Positions 1 to 9,169 of a stretch of 41,936 bases of DNA are shown piece after piece. Each line of letters starts with the position of its first letter. Position 1 is the stretch's first letter. Both the position numbers and the translations under genes were made by a program. The DNA is taken from contig CALCYP010000035.1 of NCBI GenBank assembly GCA_937906635.1, forward strand, positions 1 to 41,936, in the 5' to 3' direction. This DNA is from an uncultured bacterium (GTDB taxonomy: Bacteria > Patescibacteriota > Gracilibacteria > Absconditabacterales > Absconditicoccaceae). The notes beneath the pieces were generated by a model, which had not been told where the DNA came from, ran no database searches, and saw nothing but the letters and a program-made list of their open reading frames with translations.

Positions 1-143
1 AAAAAGGCGACTAAATCCGCATAGTCGCCAAACTAACTACTCTATACTGTCAACCGACAAAATAAGAGGCAGATCTAATCGCCTATTTATGTCGATTAAC
101 AAAAACTGTATAAAGAAGAACAGTATTTGTAGTTAATTTGGCA
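1..143 (-). ncRNA. small structured RNA, copy A of a three-copy family
   Basis: Read on the minus strand, a promoter (TTGATT at 171-176, 16-nt spacer, TATTTT at 149-154) is followed by an RNA beginning near GAAACTGCCAAATT. Its 5' CCAAATTAACTAC (129-141) pairs with GTAGTTAGTTTGG (28-40) to close a long imperfect hairpin whose tip carries GGCGATTAGATCTGCC. Directly after comes an intrinsic terminator, GGCGACTA/TAGTCGCC (about 6-29) followed by a T run. Copies B and C share promoter, closing stem, tip and terminator while the middle of the stem varies. No open reading frame is apparent. The copy may extend past the window edge. A 6S-like RNA is one alternative identity; I do not recognise the family. 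Confidence 0.7.
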
Positions 144-148
144 GTTTC

Positions 149-176
149 AAAATAATATTATTGCACCAAAAATCAA
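149..176 (-). promoter_or_regulatory. promoter of small RNA copy A
   Basis: Minus-strand -35 TTGATT (171-176) and -10 TATTTT (149-154) are separated by 16 nt. The element stands at the same distance from GCCAAATTA as in the other two copies, which is the main support for it. Confidence 0.55.
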
Positions 177-217
177 GAGCATTTGTAATAAAATTATTTT
201 CAGATTTTTTGCCTATT

Positions 218-358
218 AAAAAAGGCGACTAAATCCGCTAGTCGCCAAACTAGTTTTCTACATACATCAAACGATAATACATAGGCAGATTTAATCGCCT
301 TTTTTATCGTTTAATGTATAAAATACACAAAAAAATGTAGAATTAACTAATTTGGCAT
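218..358 (-). ncRNA. small structured RNA, copy B of a three-copy family
   Basis: Lies in tandem upstream of copy A on the minus strand. The RNA starts near GAAATGCCAAATTAG. CCAAATTAG pairs with CTAGTTTGG to close the structure, and an inner CTAC/GTAG helix and the tip GGCGATTAAATCTGCC follow the layout of copy A. It ends in the terminator GGCGACTA...TAGTCGCC followed by six T (218-245). The stem middle differs from copy A yet still folds, consistent with selection on structure rather than recent duplication. Function unknown. Confidence 0.7.
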
Positions 359-363
359 TTCCT

Positions 364-391
364 ACTATAGTAAACTATTTTATAAAATCAA
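364..391 (-). promoter_or_regulatory. promoter of small RNA copy B
   Basis: Minus strand TTGATT (386-391), 16-nt spacer, TATAGT (364-369). The same hexamers and spacing precede the second DUF3800 gene at 21801-21828. Confidence 0.65.
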
Positions 392-441
392 TTAATTTTT
401 GAAAATTTTTGAAATATGGTGTGTTAATTGTTATTTGGTTA

Positions 442-2280
442 TTAATTTTCAGAAAATTGTGAATTGTATAGCTCTTTATAAAATCCATTTTGAGCGATAA
501 GACTTTCGTGAGTACCAGATTCTATAATATCTCAATCTTTCAAAACGAGTATTAAATCGGCATTTTTTATGGTCGATAATCTATGTGCTATGATAAATGA
601 TGTCCTATTTTTCATTAGAGAATCCATGGCATCTTGAATATATTTCTCTGTCCTGGTATCGATTGATGATGTGGCTTCATCCAAAATTAGCATAGGTGAA
701 TTTGAGACCATGGCTCTTGCTATAGTTAATTGTTGCCTTTGTCATACAGATAATGAAACTTTTTCATCCAAAATGGTATCATATCATTTTGGCAGTGTCA
801 TAATGAAATGGTGTAATCATATAGCTTTGCAAGCATTTATAATTGATTCATCTGGTACATCCTTTTTGTTGTATACGATATTTTCTCTAATTGTACCATC
901 AAAAATCCGAGTGTCTTGTAGTACCATACAAAATAAATTATGGATATAATCTTTGGTCATGAGTTTGGTATCTGTTCAATCAATGGTGATTTTTCAGCTA
1001 TTTATCTCATAAAATCTCATTAATAGATTTACAATGGTTGTCTTTCATGCTCAAGTCGGTCATACAATAGCGACTTTACTTCCAGGAGTAATGTCTATTG
1101 ATAAATCGTTGATTATAATCTTATTTTCATCATATCAAAATTTTACATGTTCAAATTTTATAGCTCATTTTTCAAAATGATTATTTTTTTCTTTTTGAGA
1201 TTCATCTTCCATTTCTCATTCATGTAAAAAGGAGAAAACTCTTTCAGCTGCTGCTAAAGCTATTTGTAATCTCTGTGCTAATCAAGATATTTGAGTTAAT
1301 GGTTGTGAAAAATATCTCACATAAACTAAAAATGCCACGATAACTCAAAATGAAATTTGTCCATGAAATGCGAGGATCGCTCATATTACGGCTACTATGA
1401 CATATCATAAATTATTTATAAACGAAATAATTGGCATATTTAGACCAGACAAAAGTTCAGCCATAAATGTATTTTTCTTTAGAGTATCATTTAATTCTGT
1501 GAATTTGGTTTTCATCTCATCTTCTGCATTGTATGCTTTGATTACTGTGTGTCCACTAAAAGCTTCTTCTACATGTCAATTGATTTTTCATAAATAAATT
1601 TGCTGATTATCAAAATGTTTTTGGCTTTTTTTCATGATAAAAAATACTATTATAGCTCATACTGAAATTGATAGTACCGCAGTCATTGTCAAAACAAAAT
1701 TAGTAGTTAGCATCAAAATTAGAGATCAAACAAGCATAATACAGGATGTAATGAGTGTAGTGATAGAGTTGCTTAGACTGTTTGTCAATAGGAAAACATC
1801 GTTTGTGATCCTGGATAAAATATCTCAAGTCGTTGTCTTATCAAAAAATTTGATAGGCAATCTGTCTATTTTTTTTATAATATCACTCCTCATGTGGCGA
1901 GACATTTTTGCTGTAATTGTGGCTGTGATAAATCACTGTAACATGGAAAATATTCCAGATCATACATATATACATATCAAAAAAATTCATATTTTATATA
2001 CTCAATTTTTGTCTATAGTAGATTTTAGTCATTCCAATATTAAATTTGTGAGATTTGATAAATATCTCGGTCAAAGTAGAGCTAATAAACTACCAATGAT
2101 TGCAGAGATTACCGCTATAGACAGAAATGGGATGTATTTTTTGAAATAAACCAAAAAATTTTTTAAAGTTCATTTGATGTCCTTTACTTGTCTATCTTCT
2201 GGACTGACATAGCGTCATCTTCATGGTCAGCCAGGTCTGTGCTGTTTCGTATTTTCTTTTTCATTAGTATCTTCAGTCAT
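442..2280 (-). CDS. ABC transporter half, permease fused to ATPase
   Basis: A 612-residue exporter-type half transporter, translated with TGA as Gly. The N-terminus begins with a Gly/Pro/Arg-rich stretch (RPGGPGRGRY near residues 16-25) common before such proteins, then a transmembrane domain to about residue 330, then a nucleotide-binding domain with Walker A GPTGAGKTT near residue 407, a signature LSVGQRQ (Val for the usual Gly) and a Walker B ending ILDEATSSID. It would use ATP to export an unidentified substrate. It starts 24 nt after the second half transporter at 2305-4053, so the two very likely form one operon and a heterodimeric exporter. Several conserved glycines are TGA. Stop is TAA. 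Substrate cannot be told from sequence. Confidence 0.93.
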
Positions 2281-2304
2281 ATTTACTTGTAATGATAAAA
2301 TAAG

Positions 2305-4053
2305 CTATTTATTCAATTCTTGTTCTGATAGCTGAGATAATGCGATTTCTTTATAAACTTTACAATTTTGGAGTAATTCTTCATGCTTTCATATTCATAC
2401 GCAGCATCAATCTTCTATCACGATTATTTTATCTGCATCTTTTATCGTTCAAATTCTCTGCGCTACGATAAAAATAGTCGTTCATTTTAATTCTTTTTTT
2501 AAATTATTTCTTAGTTTTAGATCTGTTTTGTAGTCCAGAGCAGAAAAAGAATCATCAAAAATTAAAATTTCAGGTTTCCTTGCTATAGCTCTGGCGATTG
2601 AAAGTCTTTGCTTTTGTCATCATGAGTAATTTGTCCCATTTAATGCTACATAATGCTGAAATCCATCTTTTAATCATTTGATAAATTCATCAGATTCAGA
2701 AATTTTACTTGCAAATTTTAACGATTCATCATCTGGATTTTCCATTCAAAACACTATATTATCTTTTATATCTCATCTAAATAAAAATGCTTTTTGTGGT
2801 ATATATCAGATTTTATTTCTTAAATTTTTTTCTTTATATTTTTTTACTTCGATTCAGTCTATGAAAATTTCTCCGGAAGTTGCATCATAAAATCTGGGTA
2901 TGAGATTTACAATCGTAGATTTTCAGCATCAAGTTGCTCATATTAATGCTATCATCTCTCATGGATTAGCAATAAAGGTTATATCTTTGACTACATATTC
3001 TTTGGCATCTGGATATCTGAAATTTACATGTTTAAATTCTACTAATCATTTTTGTTTGGTTTCTTTATCAAAATCTCAATCTTTTATATCACTTTCTGTA
3101 TTTAGTACTTCAGCTAATCTTTTGGCAGAAACAAGTGCTCATGGCAAAATAGCCAATACAAAGACGAGCATAACACAAGCCATAATAAGTTGTGTCGCAT
3201 AAGAAGAAAAGACCATCATATCGGAGAATACTCACAATCTATTTTCGTCGAGCGTTTTCATGATTATTATTCATCACAAAAAATATACGGCTACGGTCAA
3301 AAGATTCATAATTACATCTACAGATGGCATCAAAAAAGACATTGCTCTGGATGTAAACATTTGAGTGTCCGATAAATTTTTATTTGCTTTTTCAAATTTT
3401 TCTTCTTGATAATTCTCAGCATTGTATGCTCTCACGACTCTAATTCAATTAATATGTTCTCTGGAAACTCCGTTTACTTGGTCTACTAATTTCTGTATGC
3501 GCTTAAATTTTGGGATAACTAAAGCCAATGCTAAAGCAGCAATAGTAACTAATAATCATATGGCTATGGCTGTAGCAGCTGACCATAATGGATTTTTGTT
3601 TAGTATTTTTATTAATGCCCAAACAGCCAAAATTGGTGCTTTAACAAAGATTTGTATTGATTGCACGATAGCAGATTGAACTTGTGTCACATCGTTTGTC
3701 TCTCTCGTGATTAGAGATGCTATTGAAAAATTTTTTACATTTTCTAATGAAAAGCTCTGTACTTTTTCATAAATTTTTAATCTTAATTTTGCTGATAGAT
3801 TTGCTGCTATTTTAGATGAACAAAGTACCAAAATCATCGAAATTACTACACTAATCAAAGCAATAGAAAGCATAAATATTCATTGATGGATTATATCTCA
3901 TATCTCTGTTCACTGCGTCTCAAGTAACTCAGTGATTTTTCACATATATTCGGGCAATTTTAAGTCAAGCCATACTTGGCAAATAATTAAAATAGCACAA
4001 ACAATAATCAACAATATTTCTTTTTTTGATAATTCTTTTAATATTCTAATCAT
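2305..4053 (-). CDS. ABC transporter half, permease fused to ATPase
   Basis: A 582-residue half transporter. The start MIRILKELSKKE is followed by a hydrophobic first helix, then a six-helix-type membrane region. The nucleotide-binding domain has Walker A GATGCGKST near residue 372, signature YSGGQKQRLS, and a Walker B region ending IFDDSFSALD. The DD where DE is usual suggests this may be the degenerate ATP site of a heterodimer with the downstream half transporter, but that is inference. The ATG lies just downstream of a terminator hairpin (4070-4094), so this is probably the first gene of the two-gene unit. Many Gly positions, including two in Walker A, are TGA. Confidence 0.93.
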
Positions 4054-4069
4054 AGAAATTATTTTACAT

Positions 4070-4094
4070 AAAAAACGGCCTTTTATTAAGGCTG
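4070..4094 (-). terminator. intrinsic terminator after the VanW-like gene
   Basis: Minus strand AGCC, nine-nt loop, GGCCG followed by six T. It lies between the stop of the VanW-like gene (4157) and the start of the ABC gene (4053), separating the two transcription units. Confidence 0.6.
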
Positions 4095-4156
4095 TAACAT
4101 ATTACAAAAATTTTTCGTTTTATCAAGAGATTGAGAAAATTAATAATTTGAAATAT

Positions 4157-5242
4157 CTATGCTTTTCATCAATAAATACTAGAATAGACTGAATCAAATT
4201 GCTGTTGTCAAATCGCATATCAATTAGAATTATAAATATATTTTATGACATTAGAACGATAACCATTTACATTTTTTTGTATTGTCACATATTCATAGAC
4301 GGGTTTTGGCACAATTCCGATTAAATATACATAATTTCATTTTTCATATGTGGAAAAAAATATTGAAGTATCAAAATCATTACGAATTATAAATTTTTTT
4401 GAATTTTCGTACATTGCAGCATCATCTCACATTATATTTGAACCATAATATAAAGATCGCCATTTTGTATGTCATGCTCTCTCCAATACAGTTATATCTG
4501 GCATTATTAGTGACAGCCTAAATAGTTGAGAACTTGCACCACATGATCATCAATAAAATAAAAATGATTTTGTGCTGCTTCATTTACATGAACGAGGATC
4601 GTTTGAAATTAACTTATTAAAATCTAAAATTTCTCAAGGTTTTAGTTCCATTCATTCTAATTTGGAAATCGCTAATTTATAATTAGTTAATGAACATGGT
4701 CATCTATTCGCTAAATTAGTTGGGACAGAATAAAAAGAATAATCTTCAAACATCAATTTTGCTAGTATTTCGTTATCAATTTTTATCATCCTATTTTTAC
4801 TTGTCCGGTACAATATTGCTAATTTTTCATAGATTGTTCATCTATATTTTCTGTATTTATCGTATTGTGTGTATCAGAAACTTGGACTTGTTGCTTTGTA
4901 TGTGAAATAATATGAATCTTGCTGATATGTATCATAAAATGTGTTTAAATTTTTGAGTAAATATTGTAAAGATTTTTCAGTTGTTAAATACTCTTTTTCC
5001 CCTAATAAGCAGACTGGCGTGATGTAAGAATAGTCTTGATAATTTTCTATAATACAATTTTCCTTTTTTAGTTCTTGTATTTGGTCTATGTATTTGGAAG
5101 TATCGATATTGTTTTTTACATTTTCTACTGTCATCATATCATCAATAAAATCATCAAAATCAAAAATATCGTAAGCAAGAGCTTTATGATTCAAAATCGC
5201 AATTATTCACAAGAGGAAAACTATTTTCAAAGATTTTTTCAT
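4157..5242 (-). CDS. secreted VanW-like domain protein
   Basis: A 361-residue protein with an N-terminal signal sequence (MKKSLKIVFLLGIIAILN, cleavage expected near ALA-YD). The C-terminal half matches the VanW-like pattern: LKPGEILDFNK, then SCGASSQLFR, then VLERAGHTKW, then DDAAMYENSKKF and NDFDTSIFF. VanW-family domains occur in envelope-associated proteins; their biochemical role is unsettled. The usual Cys in the G-C-Q-V-type segment is represented by SCGASS. The N-terminal 150 residues are acidic and unrecognised. An ATG at 5194 would drop the signal peptide, so the upstream ATG is preferred. It is followed by a terminator, so it seems to be transcribed alone. Confidence 0.75.
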
Positions 5243-5368
5243 GAGTTTTTTGTATTTAAAGATTCTTTATTATATTCATAAAATGAAAAAAATGCAAATT
5301 TTTCAAAAGAATTTTTTGTAATTTTTGTTTGACTACAATATTGATTTTCTTATCATGTAAATTATTAT

Positions 5369-5436
5369 AAGGTCGTAGCTCATTGGTACCCCGATGGATC
5401 GGGGCGAAGCCATGTGTGGTAGGTTCGATTCTGTAT
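5369..5436 (+). pseudogene. decayed tRNA-Arg copy 1 with inserted palindrome
   Basis: Matches tRNA-Arg at 5525 through the acceptor 5' strand and D-arm start (AAGGTCGTAGCTCATTGGTA). Then CCCCGATGGATCGGGGC replaces the 14 nt holding the D-stem 3' side and the anticodon. The match resumes at GAAGCCATGTG and the T-arm 5' side, and is lost before the 3' acceptor strand. It cannot form a working tRNA. Confidence 0.7.
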
Positions 5437-5446
5437 AATAGTATAT

Positions 5447-5514
5447 AAGGTCGTAGCTCATTGGTACCCCGATGGATCGGGGCGAAGCCATGTGAAGAAG
5501 GTTCAATTCTGAAT
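5447..5514 (+). pseudogene. decayed tRNA-Arg copy 2 with inserted palindrome
   Basis: Exactly 78 nt after copy 1 and 78 nt before the intact tRNA. It carries the same 17-nt palindromic replacement, with further changes in the T-arm (GGTTCAATTCTG). The acceptor 3' strand is missing. Confidence 0.7.
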
Positions 5515-5524
5515 AATAATATAT

Positions 5525-5596
5525 AAGGTCGTAGCTCATTGGTAGAGCAGTGGTCTCCGAAGCCATGTGTAGTAGGTTCGATTCCTACCGACCTTG
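5525..5596 (+). tRNA. tRNA-Arg (anticodon CCG)
   Basis: Acceptor AAGGTCG pairs with CGACCTT over 7 bp. The D-arm is GCTC/GAGC, the anticodon stem GTGGT/GCCAT with loop CTCCGAA (anticodon CCG, reads CGG), and the T-arm GTAGG-TTCGATT-CCTAC. The discriminator is G and CCA is not encoded. It is the last and only intact unit of a 78-nt triplicate. Confidence 0.88.
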
Positions 5597-5610
5597 AATT
5601 TTACTATTTC

Positions 5611-5662
5611 GCTCCTTTTTGAAGGAGCTGTCCCGATGGAGTCGGGACTGAGGATTTTTTTT
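5611..5662 (+). repeat. double-hairpin intergenic repeat with T run
   Basis: GCTCC/GGAGC hairpin, then GTCCCGA/TCGGGAC hairpin, then ACTGAGGATTTTTTTT. The same modules occur in the opposite orientation at about 24757-24815. It may act as a terminator after the tRNA. Confidence 0.55.
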
Positions 5663-5754
5663 GTGCTTTTAAAAATCTCTCATCACTTCCGTGACACTTC
5701 CTTTAAAAAGGAAGAAAATAATTCTTAATTATTAATTTTTCATTATTAATTAAT

Positions 5755-6432
5755 ATGATAGATCCGCAAATAGAAGAGTCTTGGAAAAAAGAATTATGGG
5801 ACGAATTTCAAAAACCATATTTTTTAGAGATAAAAGAAGTTTTACAAAAAGAGAGAAGTGAGTGAAAAATTATATATCCTGAATGAAAGAATATTTTTAA
5901 TGCGTACAATAGTACTCCTTTTGACAAAGTTAAAGTTGTTTTGCTGTGACAAGATCCGTATCATCAGCCGTGACAAGCACATTGATTATGTTTTTCTGTT
6001 CAGCCTGGAGTGAAATTTCCGCCATCATTACAAAATATTTTTAAAGAATTGGAATCTGATTTATGAATTAAGCAACCAAAAAGTTGATGTTTGCAAAAAC
6101 GAGCTAATCAATGAGTGTTTATGTTAAATTCTTCTTTAACTGTCAGACAATCCGAACCGATGTCTCATTCGAAAATTGGTTGGGAAAAATTTACGGATGC
6201 AACTATAAAGCATTTGTCTGATAAAAAAGATTGATTGATTTTTGTTTTGTGGTGAGGATTTGCATGGACCAAAAAGACACTAATAGACAAAAGTAGACAT
6301 TATGTTCTCGAAGCTGCACATCCATCTCCATTGAGCGCTTATAGGTGATTTTTTGGATGTAAGCATTTTTCGAAAATAAATGAAATTTTGAGAAAAGAGT
6401 GAAAGGAGGAAATTAATTGGGATTTGGATTAA
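5755..6432 (+). CDS. ung: uracil-DNA glycosylase, family 1
   Basis: A 225-residue protein of normal family length. It removes uracil from DNA by base excision. Visible motifs are GQDPYH at residues 65-70 (Asp67 is the water-activating residue), the uracil-pocket segment GQAHGLCFSV, and the C-terminal HPSPLSAYRGFFGCKHF with the catalytic His. The G of GQDPYH and both Gly of PGQAHG are TGA codons, one of the clearest proofs of UGA=Gly here. The ATG follows an AT-rich leader without an obvious Shine-Dalgarno site. The gene ends just before a GC-richer hairpin repeat. Confidence 0.96.
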
Positions 6433-6452
6433 AAATTGATTTTACTTTTCTT

Positions 6453-6536
6453 ACTGGTTGCCTTCGGCGACCAACTTTTGTCAACCAGCGACAAAAGTGG
6501 GTAACCCTGCCGAAACCGGATGACTTTCAGTCAAAA
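6453..6536 (+). repeat. GC-rich intergenic repeat, ACTTTTGT/ACAAAAGT type
   Basis: Contains CAACTTTTGTC and GACAAAAGTGGG as an inverted pair, with a flanking CCGAAACCGGATG block. Related copies lie at 11320-11400 and 35826-35915. GC content is well above the surroundings. Confidence 0.5.
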
Positions 6537-6626
6537 TTTTTTGTTGTTTTTTGTGCCTATTATACTGTTGATATTTTTGTCAATATTATTATAAATATAT
6601 TTTGGTGTATTTTGATTTTTTTTCGA

Positions 6627-7766
6627 ATGGAAAAAGAGGGTAAGCGTATTGATAGTAAAGTTAAGTTTTCTTGAAAGATTAAATGAATGTTGGCTGCTTT
6701 GTTGTTGGCACTTTGATCTTCAAATTTTTCTTATTCTCAAGAAAATGATTCAGTAAGAAAAGTTGATATTACAAAATTAGAATCTTATGAGCAATTTAGA
6801 AAAAATGAATTAGTAAGATGTTTGACATTGAAAGAAAGAAATTCAATTTTTCAAATGTTTGCCAAACTTATTACGAGTGATACAAGGAATGGGTTTATGG
6901 AATTTTCGGAAATTAATAAAGAATTGAAAAATATTTTTGAGCAAATGCCAAAAGATGAAAGTTATATTTATGAACTTGATAATTTCTTAAAGGAATTGGA
7001 TTATCTTTATCTGAAAGAAAAAAATATAGAATGTCGTTTGGCTATTACTTATATGAAAAGTAGAATTTCTGATGAAAAAATGAAATATATTGATTGAAGT
7101 TTAGATTTAGGAGAATTGTTAAAAAGACAATTGAAAATTTGAGATATTATTTTGTTGAATAAAAAAAATAGTCCTTTTGATATTTGAACAAAAGCATTGA
7201 AAATTTTTGATGAAAAATATTTGACAGATTTTACTCACGCATTAATCTTTATTTGATTTGATGAAAGTTGAAATATTTTGGTTAGGCATTCGACGACTGC
7301 GGTTGAAAAATTTCATGAAATAGGTGTGGAAAATACGAAATTGGATAGTTATATTTTTGATAAAGATAGGTCAAATGCTAAATGATATGATATTGTCGTT
7401 TTGAGACCTGATGGGTCAATTTTGCAATCAATATTAGAGTGTAGTGAGGAAAAACTTGGTTCATGATATGATAATTTATCGGCATTGAGACAAGGACTTT
7501 GATTGTCTAATAATTTTAATGCTAAGTATAATTGTGTTGAGTTAATAACTCAATCAGTATCTTTTGATGAAGGTAAGAAGGTTTATTCTTCTGATGATTT
7601 TGATTATTCTTGTTTATGACAAGTTAATGAAAATATTCGAAATATGTATATTGAATTTTTGAAAAGCGATGTTCAAAAATTTAAATCAAAGACATATCCA
7701 AATGATTTTTTTGAATTTCCGGAGCTGTTTAAGATTAAATATTTAACTACAATTAATAAATATTAA
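6627..7766 (+). CDS. permuted NlpC/P60-like (YiiX/YebB type) protein, exported
   Basis: A 379-residue protein. Residues 1-20 are basic, then MLAALLLALGSSNFS forms a hydrophobic signal sequence or anchor. The middle is helical and unrecognised. From about residue 165 the pattern LKIGDIILLN, FTHALIFIGF (His near 203), VEKFHEIGVEN and KYNCVELI (Cys near 302) fits the permuted papain-like fold of YiiX/YebB proteins, in which the His motif precedes the Cys motif. Such enzymes act as amidases or thioesterases; the substrate here is unknown. The ATG at 6627 is the first good start; the frame is open further upstream into the repeat but that part looks non-coding. Confidence in family is moderate. 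Confidence 0.65.
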
Positions 7767-7838
7767 TTATTCCCTTGAAAAATATAAAATAATAATTAAA
7801 TTTGATATCGAATTTACATACTAATTTAATATTAAATT

Positions 7839-8069
7839 ATGCTATACGATCAATGTATTTCAGTTACAGAGCTTAAAAAGGATACAAAGAAAATTCTTAA
7901 TCTTTTGAAAAAAGAATGAGAGATGGTGGTCCTTGTAAATAACAAACCAGTTGCGATTCTCAAAGATGTAAAAAATTATTCAATGAGTACAAAAGAATAT
8001 TTTGATTTTGATTTTTGAGAAGAATGAATTGATGCAGATGTCGTTTTAGATTATTTCAATAAAAGATAA
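7839..8069 (+). CDS. Phd/YefM-type antitoxin
   Basis: A 76-residue protein beginning MLYDQCISVTELKKDTKKIL, with the Phd-like N-terminal DNA-binding pattern and VVLVNNKPVAILKDVKNY. The acidic C-terminus (FGEEGIDADVVLDYF) is typical of the toxin-binding tail. One nt separates its stop from the RelE-type toxin gene, the usual antitoxin-first arrangement. Antitoxins of this family repress their own operon. A paralogue without a toxin lies at 30778-31011 and shares DQCISxTxLKK. Confidence 0.85.
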
Positions 8070-8070
8070 A

Positions 8071-8301
8071 ATGACAGAAAAGTTTCTAAAATTTATTGAA
8101 AAATCTAAATATAAAGATGTTTTGTTAAATACAATTTCGGATATAAAACAAAATAAATTGTCATGATATGATGTAAAACCTTTCAAAGGTGTTAAAGGTG
8201 CTTATAGAGTTAGAAAGGGAGATGTTAGAATAATTTTTAAAAGAGAATGAGAAAAAGTTAAAATTTTGAAAGTTGATAATAGGGGTGATGTGTATAAATA
8301 A
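8071..8301 (+). CDS. RelE/ParE-family toxin
   Basis: A 76-residue basic protein. The segment LSGYDVKPFKGVKGAYRVRKGDVRIIFKRE is the core of RelE/ParE toxins (L..KPLKG....YRIRVGDYRIIY) and it ends ILKVDNRGDVYK. RelE members cleave mRNA on the ribosome while ParE members poison gyrase; the RVRKGDVRIIF pattern fits the RelE side better. It is translated right after the Phd-type antitoxin. The recG-tail repeat begins four nt after the stop. Confidence 0.85.
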
Positions 8302-8304
8302 ATT

Positions 8305-8351
8305 TTTAAGCCAATACATTTCCGATTCTTTCGTTCAAGTATTTTTGGAGT
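8305..8351. repeat. 47-nt direct repeat, left copy (recG 3' end)
   Basis: Identical over 47 nt to 9123-9169, which is the last 15 codons and stop of recG (minus strand). Here it is detached from any gene. The two copies bracket the HigBA pair. Confidence 0.85.
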
Positions 8352-8461
8352 TAGAATAAATAATCTTTTATACAAAATGTATTAAAATATTGATTTTGCT
8401 TTTTTTTTGAATATAATGTATTTGTTATATTGGGAAGTTTTTATTTTGAAATTGCTTTTTT

Positions 8462-8761
8462 ATGAAATATAAGTTTCATACGAAGAAATTAGAAGAAATG
8501 TATTATGGTGGAAAGACTTATAATATACATGAAGATGTTTTAAAATTATATCGTCTCCGTGTCTATTTTATTAGAAATGCAGTATCTATATCAGATTTAA
8601 AATCTCGTTCAAGTTTTAATTTAGAAAAATTGAATGCTGGAAAATTTAAGAATTTGTGGAGTATTAGATTGAATAGACAGTGGAGATTGATCTTTGATTT
8701 AACAAATGATTGATTTGTTCAAGTGGTAGATATTATTGATTTGAGTAAACACTATGAGTAA
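8462..8761 (+). CDS. HigB-type toxin
   Basis: A 99-residue protein with the HigB/plasmid-killer pattern: KLEEMYYGGKTY near the N-terminus, then LRVYFIRNAVSISDLKSRSSFNLEKLNAGKFKNLWSI broken by key residues R and N, and RLNRQWRLIFDLTNDGFVQVVDIIDLSKHY at the C-terminus. HigB toxins are ribosome-dependent mRNA endonucleases. Toxin precedes antitoxin, as usual for higBA. Only one TGA codon is present, near the 3' end. The pair lies between 47-nt direct repeats, suggesting it arrived as a cassette. Confidence 0.87.
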
Positions 8762-8794
8762 ATATTTGTTTTATAAATTATAATTGATAACAAT

Positions 8795-9112
8795 ATGAAA
8801 AAAGTACAATTAGCATTCCATCCATGAATTGATATTGCTGAAGAACTTGAGGCAAGATGATGGTCTCAGACACAATTTGCAGATGTGATAGGTATTAGTG
8901 TACAAGCTCTAAATGCTATCATAAAATGACATAGAAATATTACACCGTCTTTGGCAGTTCGTATTGGTGCAGCATTTTGAACATCTGCAGAAGTTTGGAT
9001 GAATATGCAAACTGAATATGATATTTATTTAGCAGAACAAAAGGAAAGAACTATGATTTTAAATATTTACAAAAAACTTGAACAAAAACAATTGACACCA
9101 GTTCTTGCATAA
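8795..9112 (+). CDS. HigA-type antitoxin, XRE helix-turn-helix
   Basis: A 105-residue protein. The N-terminal AFHPGIDIAEELEARGWSQ is the HigA lead-in, followed by an XRE helix-turn-helix (TQFADVIGISVQALNAIIKG) and NITPSLAVRIGAAFGTSAEVWMNMQTEYD. It neutralises HigB and should repress its operon. It follows the toxin by 33 nt. Its stop lies 10 nt before the right-hand recG-tail repeat. A diverged paralogue is at 37646-37954. Confidence 0.88.
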
Positions 9113-9122
9113 ATTTATTTTA

Positions 9123-9169
9123 TTTAAGCCAATACATTTCCGATTCTTTCGTTCAAGTATTTTTGGAGT
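9123..9169. repeat. 47-nt direct repeat, right copy (recG 3' end)
   Basis: This copy is part of the functional recG gene and encodes its C-terminal LQKYLNERIGNVLA and stop. The identical left copy is at 8305-8351. Confidence 0.85.

Noticed and set aside
1..358. Integron attC-like sites
   Set aside because: The copies fold into hairpins, but they lack the attC core sites, have promoters and terminators, and no integrase is near.
1634..2149. 171-residue plus-strand open frame
   Set aside because: Antisense to the membrane domain of the ABC transporter at 442-2280.
5333..5566. 77-residue minus-strand frame
   Set aside because: It is the antisense of the tRNA triplicate.
6417..6674. Longer N-terminus for the YiiX-like gene, starting at 6417
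   Set aside because: The extension would translate the intergenic repeat and overlap the end of ung; ATG 6627 gives a sensible signal sequence.
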